NCBI GenBank assembly: GCA_916613615.1
Contig: OU744726.1
Location: 56,684,987 to 56,748,986, forward strand
Direction of reading: 5' to 3'
Source of the DNA: Steromphala cineraria
Lineage: Eukaryota; Mollusca; Gastropoda; Trochida; Trochidae
DNA: 64,000 nt
Shown here: piece after piece, positions 1 to 13,600 of the stretch
Numbering within the stretch: position 1 is the first letter of the stretch
Layout: each line of letters begins with the position of its first letter
Translations under genes and position numbers: made by a program
Notes under the pieces: generated by a model
Seen by the model: only the letters and a program-made list of their open reading frames with translations
What the model was told of the DNA's origin: nothing
Database searches by the model: none

Positions 1-3000
1 AGTGGATAAATCTCTATAGTATGGTTTAGGTGGAGTGGTATTGCTGGTCCTGTTGAAGTGGATAAATCTCTATAGTATGGTTAAGGTGGTGTGGTATTGC
101 TGGTCCTGTTGAAGTGGATAAATCTCTATAGTATGGTTTAGGTGGAGTGGTATTGCTGGTCCTGTTGAAGTGGATAAATCTCTATAGTATGGTTAAGGTG
201 GAGTGGTATTGCTGGTCCTGTTGAAGTGGATAAATCTCTATAGTATGGTTTAGGTGGAGTGGTATAGCTGGTCCTGTTGAAGTGGATAAATCTCTATAGT
301 ATGGTTAAGGTGGAGTGGTATTGCTGGTCCTGTTGAAGTGGATTAATCTCTATAGTATGGTTTAGGTGGAGTGGTATAGCTGGTCCTGTTGAAGTGGATA
401 AATCTCTATAGTATGGTTTAGGTTAAATCGTATTGCTGGTCCTGTTGAAGTGGATAAATCTCTATAGTATGGTTTAGGTGGAGTGGTATTGCTGGTCCTG
501 TTGAAGTGGATAAATCTCTATAGTATGGTTAAGGTGGAGTGGTATTGCTGGTCCTATTGAAGTGGATAAATCTCTATAGTATGGTTTAGGTGGAGTGGTA
601 TTGCTGGTCCTGTTGAAGTGGATAAATCTCTATAGTATGGTTTAGGTGGAGTGGTATAGCTGGTCCTGTTGAAGTGGATAAATCTCTATAGTATGGTTTA
701 GGTTAAATCGTATTGCTGGTCCTGTTGAAGTGGATTAATCTCTATAGTATGGTTTAGGTGGAGTGGTATAGCTGGTCCTGTTGAAGTGGATAAATCTCTA
801 TAGTATGGTTTAGGTTAAATCGTATTGCTGGTCCTGTTGAAGTGGATAAATCTCTATAGTATGGTTTAGGTGGAGTGGTATTGCTGGTCCTGTTGAGGTG
901 GATACATCTCTATAGTATGGTTTAGGTGGAGTGGTATTGCTGGTCCTGTTGAAGTGGATAAATCTCTATAGTATGGTTTAGGTGGAGTGGTATAGCTGGT
1001 CCTGTTGAAGTGGATAAATCTCTATAGTATGGTTTAGGTTAAATCGTATTGCTGGTCCTGTTGAAGTGGATAAATCTCTATAGTATGGTTTAGGTGGAGT
1101 GGTATTGCTGGTCCTGTTGAAGTGGATAAATCTCTATAGTATGGTTTAGGTGGAGTGGTATTGCTGGTCCTGTTGAAGTGGATAAATCTCTATAGTATGG
1201 TTTAGGTGGAGTGGTATTGCTGGTCCTGTTGAGGTGGATAAATCTCTATGGTATGGTTAAGGTGGAGTGGTATTGCTGGTCTTGTTGAAATGAATAAATC
1301 TCTATAGTATGGTTAATGTTGAATGGTATTGCTGGTCCTGTTGAAGTGGATAAATCTCTATAGTATGGTTAAGGTGGAGTGGTATTGCTGGTCCTGTTGA
1401 AGTGGATAAATCTCTATAGTATGGTTAAGGTGGAGTGGTATAGCTGGTCCTGTTGAAGTGGATAAATCTCTATAGTATGGTTTAGGTGGAGTGGTATTGC
1501 TGGTCCTGTTGAAGTGGATACATCTCTATAGTATGGTTTAGGTGGAGTGGTATTGCTGGTCCTGTTGAAGTGGATAAATCTCTATAGTATGGTTTAGATG
1601 GAGTGGTATTGCTGGTCCTGTTGAAGTGGATAAATCTCTATAGTATGGTTTAGATGGAGTGGTATTGCTGGTACTGTTGAAGTGGATAAATCTCTATAGT
1701 ATGGTTAAGGTGGAGTGGTATTGCTGGTCCTGTTGAAGTTGATAAATCTCTATAGTATGGTTTAGATGGAGTGGTATTGCTGGTACTGTTGAAGTGGATA
1801 AATCTCTATAGTATGGTTTAGGTGGAGTGGTATAGCTGGTCCTGTTGAAGTGGATGAATCTCTATAGTATGGTTTAGGTGGAGTGGTATTGCTGGTCCTG
1901 TTGAAGTGGATAAATCTCTATAGTATGGTTAAGGTGGAGTGGTATTGCTGGTCCTGTTGAAGTGGATTAATCTCTATAGTATGGTTAAGTGGGAGTGGTA
2001 TTGCTGGTCCTGTTGAAGTGGATAAATCTCTATAGTATGGTTAAGGTGGAGTGGTATTGCTGGTCCTGTTGAAGTGGATTAATCTCTATAGTATGGTTAA
2101 GGTGGAGTGGTATTGCTGGTCCTGTTGAAGTGGATAAATCTCTATAGTATGGTTTAGATGGAGTGGTATTGCTGGTCCTGTTGAAGTGGATAAATCTCTA
2201 TAGTATGGTTTAGATGGAGTGGTATTGCTGGTACTGTTGAAGTGGATAAATCTCTATAGTATGGTTAAGGTGGAGTGGTATTGCTGGTCCTGTTGAAGTT
2301 GATAAATCTCTATAGTATGGTTTAGATGGAGTGGTATTGCTGGTACTGTTGAAGTGGATAAATCTCTATAGTATGGTTTAGGTGGAGTGGTATAGCTGGT
2401 CCTGTTGAAGTGGATGAATCTCTATAGTATGGTTTAGGTGGAGTGGTATTGCTGGTCCTGTTGAAGTGGATAAATCTCTATAGTATGGTTAAGGTGGAGT
2501 GGTATTGCTGGTCCTGTTGAAGTGGATTAATCTCTATAGTATGGTTAAGTGGGAGTGGTATTGCTGGTCCTGTTGAAGTGGATAAATCTCTATAGTATGG
2601 TTAAGGTGGAGTGGTATTGCTGGTCCTGTTGAAGTGGATTAATCTCTATAGTATGGTTAAGGTGGAGTGGTATTGCTGGTCCTGTTGAAGTGGATAAATC
2701 TCTATAGTATGGTTTAGGTGGAGTGGTATTGCTGGTCCTGTTGAAGTGGATAAATCTCTATAGTATGGTTTAGATGGAGTGGTATTGCTGGTCCTGTTGA
2801 AGTGGATAAATCTCTATAGTATGGTTTAGATGGAGTGGTATTGCTGGTACTGTTGAAGTGGATAAATCTCTATAGTATGGTTTAGGTGGAGTGGTATTGC
2901 TGGTCCTGTTGAAGTGGATAAATCTCTATAGTATGGTTAAGGTGGAGTGGTATTGCTGGTCCTGTTGAGGTGGATAAATCTCTATAGTATGGTTTAGGTG

Positions 3001-6000
3001 GAGTGGTATAGCTGGTCCTGTTGAAGTTGATAAATCTCTATAGTATGTTTTAGATGGAGTGGTATTGCTGGTACTGTTGAAGTGGATAAATCTCTATAGT
3101 ATGGTTTAGGTGGAGTGGTATAGCTGGTCCTGTTGAAGTGGATGAATCTCTATAGTATGGTTTAGGTGGAGTGGTATTGCTGGTCCTGTTGAAGTGGATA
3201 AATCTCTATAGTATGGTTTAGGTGGAGTGGTATTGCTGGTCCTGTTGAAGTGGATAAATCTCTATAGTATGGGTAAGGTAGAGTGGTATTGCTGGTCCTG
3301 TTGAAGTGGATGAATCTATATAGTATGGTTTAGGTGGAGTGGTATTGCTGGTCCTGTTGAAGTGGATAAATCTCTAAAGTATGGTTTAGGTGGAGTGGTA
3401 TTGCTGGTCCTGTTGAGGTGGATAAATCTCTATAGTATGGTTAAGGTGGAGTGGTATTGCTGGTCTTGTTGAAATGAATAAATCTCTATAGTATGGTTTA
3501 TGTTGAATGGTATTGCTGGTCCTGTTGAAGTGGATAAATCTCTATAGTATGGTTTAGGTGGAGTGGTATTGCTGGTCCTGTTGAAGTGGATAAATCTCTA
3601 TAGTATGGTTTAGATGGAGTGGTATTGCTGGTCCTGTTGAAGTGGATAAATCTCTATAGTATGGTTTAGATGGAGTGGTATTGCTGGTACTGTTGAAGTG
3701 GATAAATCTCTATAGTATGGTTAAGGTGGAGTGGTATTGCTGGTCCTGTTGAAGTTGATAAATCTCTATAGTATGGTTTAGATGGAGTGGTATTGCTGGT
3801 ACTGTTGAAGTGGATAAATCTCTATAGTATGGTTTAGGTGGAGTGGTATAGCTGGTCCTGTTGAAGTGGATGAATCTCTATAGTATGGTTTAGGTGGAGT
3901 GGTATTGCTGGTCCTGTTGAAGTGGATAAATCTCTATAGTATGGTTTAGGTGGAGTGGTATTGCTGGTCCTGTTGAAGTGGATAAATCTCTATAGTATGG
4001 GTAAGGTAGAGTGGTATTGCTGGTCCTGTTGAAGTGGATGAATCTATATAGTATGGTTTAGGTGGAGTGGTATTGCTGGTCCTGTTGAAGTGGATAAATC
4101 TCTATAGTATGGTTTAGGTGGAGTGGTATTGCTGGTCCTGTTGAGGTGGATAAATCTCTATAGTATGGTTAAGGTGGAGTGGTATTGCTGGTCTTGTTGA
4201 AATGAATAAATCTCTATAGTATGGTTTATGTTGAATGGTATTGCTGGTCCTGTTGAAGTGGATAAATCTCTATAGTATGGTTTAGGTGGAGTGGTATTGC
4301 TGGTCCTGTTGAAGTGGATAAATCTCTATAGTATGGTTTAGATGGAGTGGTATTGCTGGTCCTGTTGAAGTGGATAAATCTCTATAGTATGGTTTAGATG
4401 GAGTGGTATTGCTGGTACTGTTGAAGTGGATAAATCTCTATAGTATGGTTAAGGTGGAGTGGTATTGCTGGTCCTGTTGAAGTTGATAAATCTCTATAGT
4501 ATGGTTTAGATGGAGTGGTATTGCTGGTACTGTTGAAGTGGATAAATCTCTATAGTATGGTTTAGGTGGAGTGGTATAGCTGGTCCTGTTGAAGTGGATG
4601 AATCTCTATAGTATGGTTTAGGTGGAGTGGTATTGCTGGTCCTGTTGAAGTGGATAAATCTCTATAGTATGGTTTAGGTGGAGTGGTATTGCTGGTCCTG
4701 TTGAAGTGGATAAATCTCTATAGTATGGTTTAGGTGGAGTGGTATAGCTGGTCCTGTTGAAGTGGATAAATCTCTATAGTATGGTTTAGGTGGAGTGGTA
4801 TTGCTGGTCCTGTTGAGGTGGATAAATCTCTATAGTATGGTTTAGGTGGAGTGGTATAGCTGGTCCTGTTGAAGTGGATAAATCTCTATAGTATGGTTTA
4901 GGTGGAGTGGTATAGCTGGTCCTCTTGAGGTGGATAAATCTCTATAGTATGGTTAAGGTTAAATCGTATAGCTGGTCCTCTTGAAGTGGATAAATCTCTA
5001 TAGTATGGTTTAGGTGGAGTGGTATTGCTGGTCCTCTTGAAGTGGATAAATCTCTATAGTATGGTTTAGGTGGAGTGGTATTGCTGGTCCTCTTGAAGTG
5101 GATAAATCTATATAGTATGGTTTAGGTGGAGTGGTATAGCTGGTCCTGTTGAAGTGGATAAATCTCTATAGTATGGTTTAGGTGGAGTGGTATTGCTGGT
5201 CCTGTTGAAGTGGATAAATCTCTATAGTATGGTTTAGGTGGAGTGGTATAGCTGGTCCTGTTGAAGTGGATAAATCTCTATAGTATGGTTTAGGTGGAGT
5301 GGTATTGCTGGTCCTGTTGAGGTGGATAAATCTCTATAGTATGGTTTAGGTGGAGTGGTATTGATGGTCCTGTTGAAGTGGATAAATCTCTATAGTATGG
5401 TTTAGGTGGAGTGGTATTGCTGGTCCTGTTGAAGTGGATAAATCTCTATAGTATGGTTTAGGTGGAGTGGTATAGCTGGTCCTGTTGAAGTGGATGAATC
5501 TCTATAGTATGGTTTAGGTTAAATGGTATTGCTGGTCCTCTTGAAGTGGATAAATCTCTATAGTATGGTTTAGGTTAAATGGTATTGATGGTCCTGTTGA
5601 AGTGGATGAATCTCTATAGTATGGTTTAGGTTAAATGGTATTGATGGTCCTGTTGAAGTGGATAAATCTCTATAGTATGGTTTAGGTGGAGTGGTATAGC
5701 TGGTCCTGTTGAAGTGGATAAATCTCTATAGTATGGTTTAGGTGGAGTGGTATTGCTGGTCCTGTTGAGGTGGATAAATCTCTATAGTATGGTTTAGGTG
5801 GAGTGGTATAGCTGGTCCTGTTGAAGTGGATAAATCTCTATAGTATGGTTTAGGTGGAGTGGTATAGCTGGTCCTCTTGAGGTGGATAAATCTCTATAGT
5901 ATGGTTTAGGTTAAATCGTATAGCTGGTCCTCTTGAAGTGGATAAATCTCTATAGTATGGTTTAGGTGGAGTGGTATTGCTGGTCCTCTTGAAGTGGATA

Positions 6001-6070
6001 AATCTATATAGTATGGTTTAGGTGGAGTGGTATAGCTGGTCCTGTTGAAGTGGATAAATCTCTATAGTCA
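1..6070. repeat. 56-bp satellite array, left block
   Basis: About 108 head-to-tail copies of a 56-bp unit (core GTGGATAAATCTCTATAGTA, then a GGTTTAGGTGGAG-type segment) run from the first base of the window, so the array extends beyond it. Units differ by recurrent single changes (TTGCTGG/TAGCTGG, GGTTTAGG/GGTTAAGG, GGTTAAATCG). These changes recur in blocks: marker variants repeat at 560 bp (10 units, for example 1983 and 2543) and at 728 bp (13 units, for example 3270 and 3998). There are no unique spacers, so this is not CRISPR-like. The unit is not a multiple of three and stops occur in every frame, so it is not protein coding. Confidence 0.97.
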
Positions 6071-7626
6071 GTGTAGGAAACTACTGCCCGCCCGAACGCC
6101 CGCGACGGGTTAAGTCTGTGCAGGGCTGGCAAAAAATAAACATTACCAGCCCGATGGTCGGGCTAATCATATGAAATGAAAACTGTATCAAAATTAATTT
6201 TTGCTTTTGAAAATAATATTTTGCAAGAACGAAATCTCGAATGTGATTATCATGACAACAGTAGAGTTGATTCAATTTTGTAAACTTTTCATGTCGGTCA
6301 ACTGAGCTGCTAACTTATGCTTGACCGTGGCACCTAACAAAACACATTTTAGATTGCAAAAATATCTTTAAAATATCCTTTGTCTTTGACCTCAGGCTGC
6401 TGAATTCTCAGCCTGATAGTTCCTCTCTAGTTTCATGATTAATTTCCATTGATCTTTTGAAGCATTATTCAAAGTTTTGGGGATATCTTTTTAGCTACGA
6501 TAGAGGAAACAGAAAGTCGAAATACCCGTATGTCAGTCACCGTGTAGCAAGGTTGTTGAGTCCATTTTAATGTAGGGAGAGCAAGTGACAAAAACATCTA
6601 AATTCTTTGATGATATGTTGTCAAAAAATGCTACCTTATGTTTGACACCATTGAATGGAAAACTGTGTTTTCTTACAATAATATCTTCTAAAAAGTAAAT
6701 TGACTTTTGACCAAGGAAATAATAGTACAAACCTGTCATCCCCACACAATAATGGACCATTCTCCTAACAGCATACTTGGAATTAGGTCAAGACTTTGAT
6801 TGACAGTTTCCTTTCTCTCTGAAGTAAACTGTACACTGACATACACGTGGGTGATTTGTTTTGATTTTTTTTGTCATCAAAGCTTTTGAGTTTCATATCT
6901 GCATGTATTTTTTTAAATAAGTAAAAAAAATTACAGGTCTATGATAACAAACTTTACTTGTCTTAAATATGTCTGTCTTTTGTCAAAGTTGGCATGCTAA
7001 CGATTTGGAACTTATGCAAGAATGAAAGCCAATAATAGTAAATAAGGATTATTTAGCCCTTTTGAAATTTATAATTTGAAAACTTGAAATGAGAGAAAAA
7101 AAAAGTTTATAATATAATATATATATAATAACCTGTAACTGCATTTTGATAATGAGAATAATTATATAAACATGTTATTTGTAACTGCAAAACGTGAGGG
7201 CAAGTTATTAATCAACAAGGCAGGTAATAATATGGTTAAACGTAAATATACATTCTTGACCCTGAAGAAATTTGAAGAAGGATTTTGGTAAGTTGTTAGT
7301 CTATTAGTGACTGATGAAAACAATAAAATTGTGAACTACCGTGATTTGACTATTTCAAGTGTAAAATTAAACATATTGCTGGTGTTGAAACTGATCTCTT
7401 TCTGTTTCGATGCACAGTTACTGTTTCTAAAAGTTAATATTGAACACATTTGCATCAGCGTGGCGTTGAATGATTGCATTATTTCTAAATACTTGATCTT
7501 TTCATTATTGCTGACCTCAAATTTGAAACTATCATTGGACTGGCAACTTTTGAGGGGGGGCAGGTAAGTTTTCAAAGTAACCAGCCCTGGTGTCTGGTAG
7601 AATTTTTCGTTGAGTTTCCTACACTG
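6071..7626. mobile_element. Non-autonomous DNA transposon inserted in the satellite
   Basis: A 1556-bp AT-rich segment interrupts the 56-bp array. Its ends are inverted repeats starting CAGTGTAGGAAACT, with a second shared motif (CAGGGCTGG) further in. It is flanked by a 7-bp target duplication CTATAGT (6064-6070 and 7627-7633); removing one copy restores an intact satellite unit. A GC-rich stretch and a short palindrome (AGCCCGA/TCGGGCT) lie just inside the left end. Open frames inside are under 90 codons and none resembles a transposase, so it is probably non-autonomous. CAGTG...CACTG ends suggest hAT, but hAT normally duplicates 8 bp. The superfamily is unresolved; P- or Dada-like elements are alternatives. 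Confidence 0.85.
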
Positions 7627-10600
7627 CTATAGTATGGTTTAGGTGGAGTGGTATTGCTGGTCCTGTTGAAGTGGATAAATCTCTATAGTATGGTTTAGGT
7701 GGAGTGGTATAGCTGGTCCTGTTGAAGTGGATAAATCTCTATAGTATGGTTTAGGTGGAGTGGTATTGCTGGTCCTGTTGAGGTGGATAAATCTCTATAG
7801 TATGGTTTAGGTGGAGTGGTATTGCTGGTCCTGTTGAAGTGGATAAATCTCTATAGTATGGTTTAGGTGGAGTGGTATTGCTGGTCCTGTTGAAGTGGAT
7901 AAATCTCTATAGTATGGTTTAGGTGGAGTGGTATAGCTGGTCCTGTTGAAGTGGATGAATCTCTATAGTATGGTTTAGGTTAAATGGTATTGCTGGTCCT
8001 CTTGAAGTGGATAAATCTCTATAGTATGGTTTAGGTGGAGTGGTATAGCTGGTCCTGTTGAAGTGGATAAATCTCTATAGTATGGGTAAGGTAGAGTGGT
8101 ATTGCTGGTCCTGTTGAAGTGGATGAATCTATATAGTATGGTTTAGGTGGAGTGGTATAGCTGGTCCTGTTGAAGTGGATAAATCTCTATAGTATGGTTT
8201 AGGTGGAGTGGTATTGCTGGTCCTGTTGAAGTGGATAAATCTCTATAGTATGGTTTAGGTGGAGTGGTATTGCTGGTCCTGTTGAAGTGGATAAATCTCT
8301 ATAGTATGGTTTAGGTGGAGTGGTATTGCTGGTCCTGTTGAAGTGGATAAATCTCTATAGTATGGTTTAGGTGGAGTGGTATTGCTGGTCCTGTTGAAGT
8401 GGATAAATCTCTATAGTATGGTTAAGGTGGAGTGGTATTGCTGGTCCTGTTGAAGTGGATAAATCTCTATCGTATGGTTTAGGTGGAGTGGTATTGCTGG
8501 TCCTGTTGAAGTGGATAAATCACTTTAGTATGGTTTAGGTGGAGTGGTATTGCTGGTCCTGTTGAAGTGGATAAATCTCTATAGTATGGTTAAGGTGAAG
8601 TGGTATAGCTGGTCCTGTTGAAGTGGATAAATCTCTATAGTATGGTTTATGTGGAGTGGTATTGCTGGTCCTGTTGAAGTGGATGAATCTCTATAGTATG
8701 GTTTAGGTGGAGTGGTATTGCTGGTCCTGTTGAAGTGGATAAATCTCTATAGTATGGTTTAGGTGGAGTGGTATTGCTGGTCCTGTTGAAGTGGATAAAT
8801 CTCTATAGTATGGTTAAGGTGGAGTGGTATAGCTGGTCCTGTTGAAGTGGATGAATCTCTATAGTATGGTTTAGGTGGAGTGGTATTGCTGGTCCTGTTG
8901 AAGTGGATAAATCTCTATAGTATGGTTTAGATGGAGTGGTATTGCTGGTCCTGTTGAAGTGGATGAATCTCTATAGTATGGTTTAGGTTGAGTGGTATTG
9001 CTGGTCCTGTTGAAGTGGATAAACCTCTATAGTATGGTTTATGTGGAGTGGTGTTGCTGGTCCTGTTGAAGTGGATAAATCTCTATAGTATGGTTAAGGT
9101 GGAGTGGTATTGCTGGTCCTGTTGAAGTGGATAAATCTCTTTAGTATGGTTTATGTGGAGTGGTGTTGCTGGTCCTGTTGAAGTGGATGAATCTCTATAG
9201 TATGGTTTAGGTGGAGTGATATTGCTGGTCCTGTTGAAGTGGATAAATCTGTATAGTATGGTTTAGGTGGAGTGGTATTGCTGGTCCTGTTGAAGTGGAT
9301 AAATCTCTATAGTATGGTTTAGGTGGAGTGGTATTGCTGGTCCTGTTGAAGTGGATAAATCTCTATAGTATGGTTAAGGTGGAGTGGTATAGCTGGTCCT
9401 GTTGAAGTGGATGAATCTCTATAGTATGGTTTAGGTGGAGTGGTATTGCTGGTCCTGTTGAAGTGGATAAATCTCTATAGTATGGTTTAGGTTGAGTGGT
9501 ATTGCTGGTCCTGTTGAAGTGGATAAATCTCTATAGTATGGTTAAGGTGGAGTGGTATAGCTGGTCCTGTTGAAGTGGATGAATCTCTATAGTATGGTTT
9601 AGGTGGAGTGGTATTGCTGGTCCTGTTGAAGTGGATAAATCTCTATAGTATGGTTTAGATGGAGTGGTATTGCTGGTCCTGTTGAAGTGGATAAATCACT
9701 TTAGTATGGTTTAGGTGGAGTGGTATTGCTGGTCCTGTTGAAGTGGATAAATCTCTATAGTATGGTTAAGGTGAAGTGGTATAGCTGGTCCTGTTGAAGT
9801 GGATAAATCTCTATAGTATGGTTTATGTGGAGTGGTATTGCTGGTCCTGTTGAAGTGGATGAATCTCTATAGTATGGTTTAGGTGGAGTGGTATTGCTGG
9901 TCCTGTTGAAGTGGATAAATCTCTATAGTATGGTTTAGGTGGAGTGGTATTGCTGGTCCTGTTGAAGTGGATAAATCTCTATAGTATGGTTAAGGTGGAG
10001 TGGTATAGCTGGTCCTGTTGAAGTGGATGAATCTCTATAGTATGGTTTAGGTGGAGTGGTATTGCTGGTCCTGTTGAAGTGGATAAATCTCTATAGTATG
10101 GTTTAGGTGGAGTGGTATTGCTGGTCCTGTTGAAGTGGATGAATCTCTATAGTATGGTTTAGGTTGAGTGGTATTGCTGGTCCTGTTGAAGTGGATAAAC
10201 CTCTATAGTATGGTTAAGGTGGAGTGGTATTGCTGGTCCTGTTGAAGTGAATAAATCTCTATAGTATGGTTAAGGTGGAGTGGTATAGCTGGTCCTGTTG
10301 AAGTGGATAAATCTCTATAGTATGGTTAAGGTGGAGTGGTATTGCTGGTCCTGTTGAAGTGGATAAATCTCTTTAGTATGGTTTATGTGGAGTGGTGTTG
10401 CTGGTCCTGTTGAAGTGGATGAATCTCTATAGTATGGTTTAGGTGGAGTGGTATAGCTGGTCCTGTTGAAGTGGATAAATCTCTATAGTATGGTTAAGGT
10501 GGAGTGGTATTGCTGGTCCTGTTGAAGTGGATACATCTCTATAGTATGGTTTAGGTGGAGTGATATTGCTGGTCCTGTTGAAGTGGATAAATCTGTATAG

Positions 10601-13600
10601 TATGGTTTAGGTGGAGTGGTATTGCTGGTCCTGTTGAAGTGGATAAATCTCTATAGTATGGTTTAGGTGGAGTGGTATTGCTGGTCCTGTTGAAGTGGAT
10701 AAATCTCTATAGTATGGTTAAGGTGGAGTGGTATAGCTGGTCCTGTTGAAGTGGATGAATCTCTATAGTATGGTTTAGGTGGAGTGGTATTGCTGGTCCT
10801 GTTGAAGTGGATAAATCTCTATAGTATGGTTTAGGTTGAGTGGTATTGCTGGTCCTGTTGAAGTGGATAAATCTCTATAGTATGGTTAAGGTGGAGTGGT
10901 ATAGCTGGTCCTGTTGAAGTGGATGAATCTCTATAGTATGGTTTAGGTGGAGTGGTATTGCTGGTCCTGTTGAAGTGGATAAATCTCTATAGTATGGTTT
11001 AGGTGGAGTGGTATTGCTGGTCCTGTTGAAGTGGATGAATCTCTATAGTATGGTTTAGGTTGAGTGGTATTGCTGGTCCTGTTGAAGTGGATAAACCTCT
11101 ATAGTATGGTTAAGGTGGAGTGGTATTGCTGGTCCTGTTGAAGTGGATAAATCTCTATAGTATGGTTAAGGTGGAGTGGTATAGCTGGTCCTGTTGAAGT
11201 GGATAAATCTCTATAGTATGGTTAAGGTGGAGTGGTATTGCTGGTCCTGTTGAAGTGGATAAATCACTTTAGTATGGTTTATGTGGAGTGGTGTTGCTGG
11301 TCCTGTTGAAGTGGATGAATCTCTATAGTATGGTTTAGGTGGAGTGATATTGCTGGTCCTGTTGAAGTGGATAAATCTGTATAGTATGGTTTAGGTGGAG
11401 TGGTATTGCTGGTCCTGTTGAAGTGGATAAATCTCTATAGTATGGTTTAGGTGGAGTGGTATTGCTGGTCCTGTTGAAGTGGATAAATCTCTATAGTATG
11501 GTTAAGGTGGAGTGGTATAGCTGGTCCTGTTGAAGTGGATGAATCTCTATAGTATGGTTTAGGTGGAGTGGTATTGCTGGTCCTGTTGAAGTGGATAAAT
11601 CTCTATAGTATGGTTTAGGTTGAGTGGTATTGCTGGTCCTGTTGAAGTGGATAAACCTCTATAGTATGGTTAAGGTGGAGTGGTATTGCTGGTCCTGTTG
11701 AAGTGAATAAATCTCTATAGTATGGTTAAGGTGGAGTGGTATAGCTGGTCCTGTTGAAGTGGATAAATCTCTATAGTATGGTTTAGGTGGAGTGGTATTG
11801 CTGGTCCTGTTGAAGTTAATAAATCTCTATAGTATGGTTAAGGTGGAGTGGTATAGCTGGTCCTGTTGAAGTGGATAAATCTCTATAGTATGGTTAAGGT
11901 GGAGTGGTATAGCTGGTCCTGTTGAAGTGGATGAATCTCTATAGTATGGTTTAGGTGGAGTGGTATAGCTGGTCCTGTTGAAGTGGATAAATCTCTATAG
12001 TATGGTTTAGGTGGAGTGGTATAGCTGGTCCTGTTGAAGTGGATAAATCTCTATAGTATGGTTTAGGTGGAGTGGTATTGCTGGTCCTGTTGAGGTGGAT
12101 AAATCTCTATAGTATGGTTTAGGTGGAGTGGTATTGCTGGTCCTGTTGAAGTGGATAAATCTCTATAGTATGGTTTAGGTGGAGTGGTATTGCTGGTCCT
12201 GTTGAAGTGGATAAATCTCTATAGTATGGTTTAGGTGGAGTGGTATAGCTGGTCCTGTTGAAGTGGATGAATCTCTATAGTATGGTTTAGGTTAAATGGT
12301 ATTGCTGGTCCTCTTGAAGTGGATAAATCTCTATAGTATGGTTTAGGTGGAGTGGTATAGCTGGTCCTGTTGAAGTGGATAAATCTCTATAGTATGGGTA
12401 AGGTAGAGTGGTATTGCTGGTCCTGTTGAAGTGGATGAATCTATATAGTATGGTTTAGGTGGAGTGGTATAGCTGGTCCTGTTGAAGTGGATAAATCTCT
12501 ATAGTATGGTTTAGGTGGAGTGGTATTGCTGGTCCTGTTGAAGTGGATAAATCTCTATAGTATGGTTTAGGTGGAGTGGTATTGCTGGTCCTGTTGAAGT
12601 GGATAAATCTCTATAGTATGGTTTAGGTGGAGTGGTATTGCTGGTCCTGTTGAAGTGGATAAATCTCTATAGTATGGTTTAGGTGGAGTGGTATTGCTGG
12701 TCCTGTTGAAGTGGATAAATCTCTATAGTATGGTTAAGGTGGAGTGGTATTGCTGGTCCTGTTGAAGTGGATAAATCTCTATCGTATGGTTTAGGTGGAG
12801 TGGCATTGCTGGTCCTGTTGAAGTGGATAAATCACTTTAGTATGGTTTAGGTGGAGTGGTATTGCTGGTCCTGTTGAAGTGGATAAATCTCTATAGTATG
12901 GTTAAGGTGAAGTGGTATAGCTGGTCCTGTTGAAGTGGATAAATCTCTATAGTATGGTTTATGTGGAGTGGTATTGCTGGTCCTGTTGAAGTGGATGAAT
13001 CTCTATAGTATGGTTTAGGTGGAGTGGTATTGCTGGTCCTGTTGAAGTGGATAAATCTCTATAGTATGGTTTAGGTGGAGTGGTATTGCTGGTCCTGTTG
13101 AAGTGGATAAATCTCTATAGTATGGTTAAGGTGGAGTGGTATAGCTGGTCCTGTTGAAGTGGATGAATCTCTATAGTATGGTTTAGGTGGAGTGGTATTG
13201 CTGGTCCTGTTGAAGTGGATAAATCTCTATAGTATGGTTTAGATGGAGTGGTATTGCTGGTCCTGTTGAAGTGGATGAATCTCTATAGTATGGTTTAGGT
13301 TGAGTGGTATTGCTGGTCCTGTTGAAGTGGATAAACCTCTATAGTATGGTTTATGTGGAGTGGTGTTGCTGGTCCTGTTGAAGTGGATAAATCTCTATAG
13401 TATGGTTAAGGTGGAGTGGTATTGCTGGTCCTGTTGAAGTGGATTAATCTCTTTAGTATGGTTTATGTGGAGTGGTGTTGCTGGTCCTGTTGAAGTGGAT
13501 GAATCTCTATAGTATGGTTTAGGTGGAGTGATATTGCTGGTCCTGTTGAAGTGGATAAATCTGTATAGTATGGTTTAGGTGGAGTGGTATTGCTGGTCCT

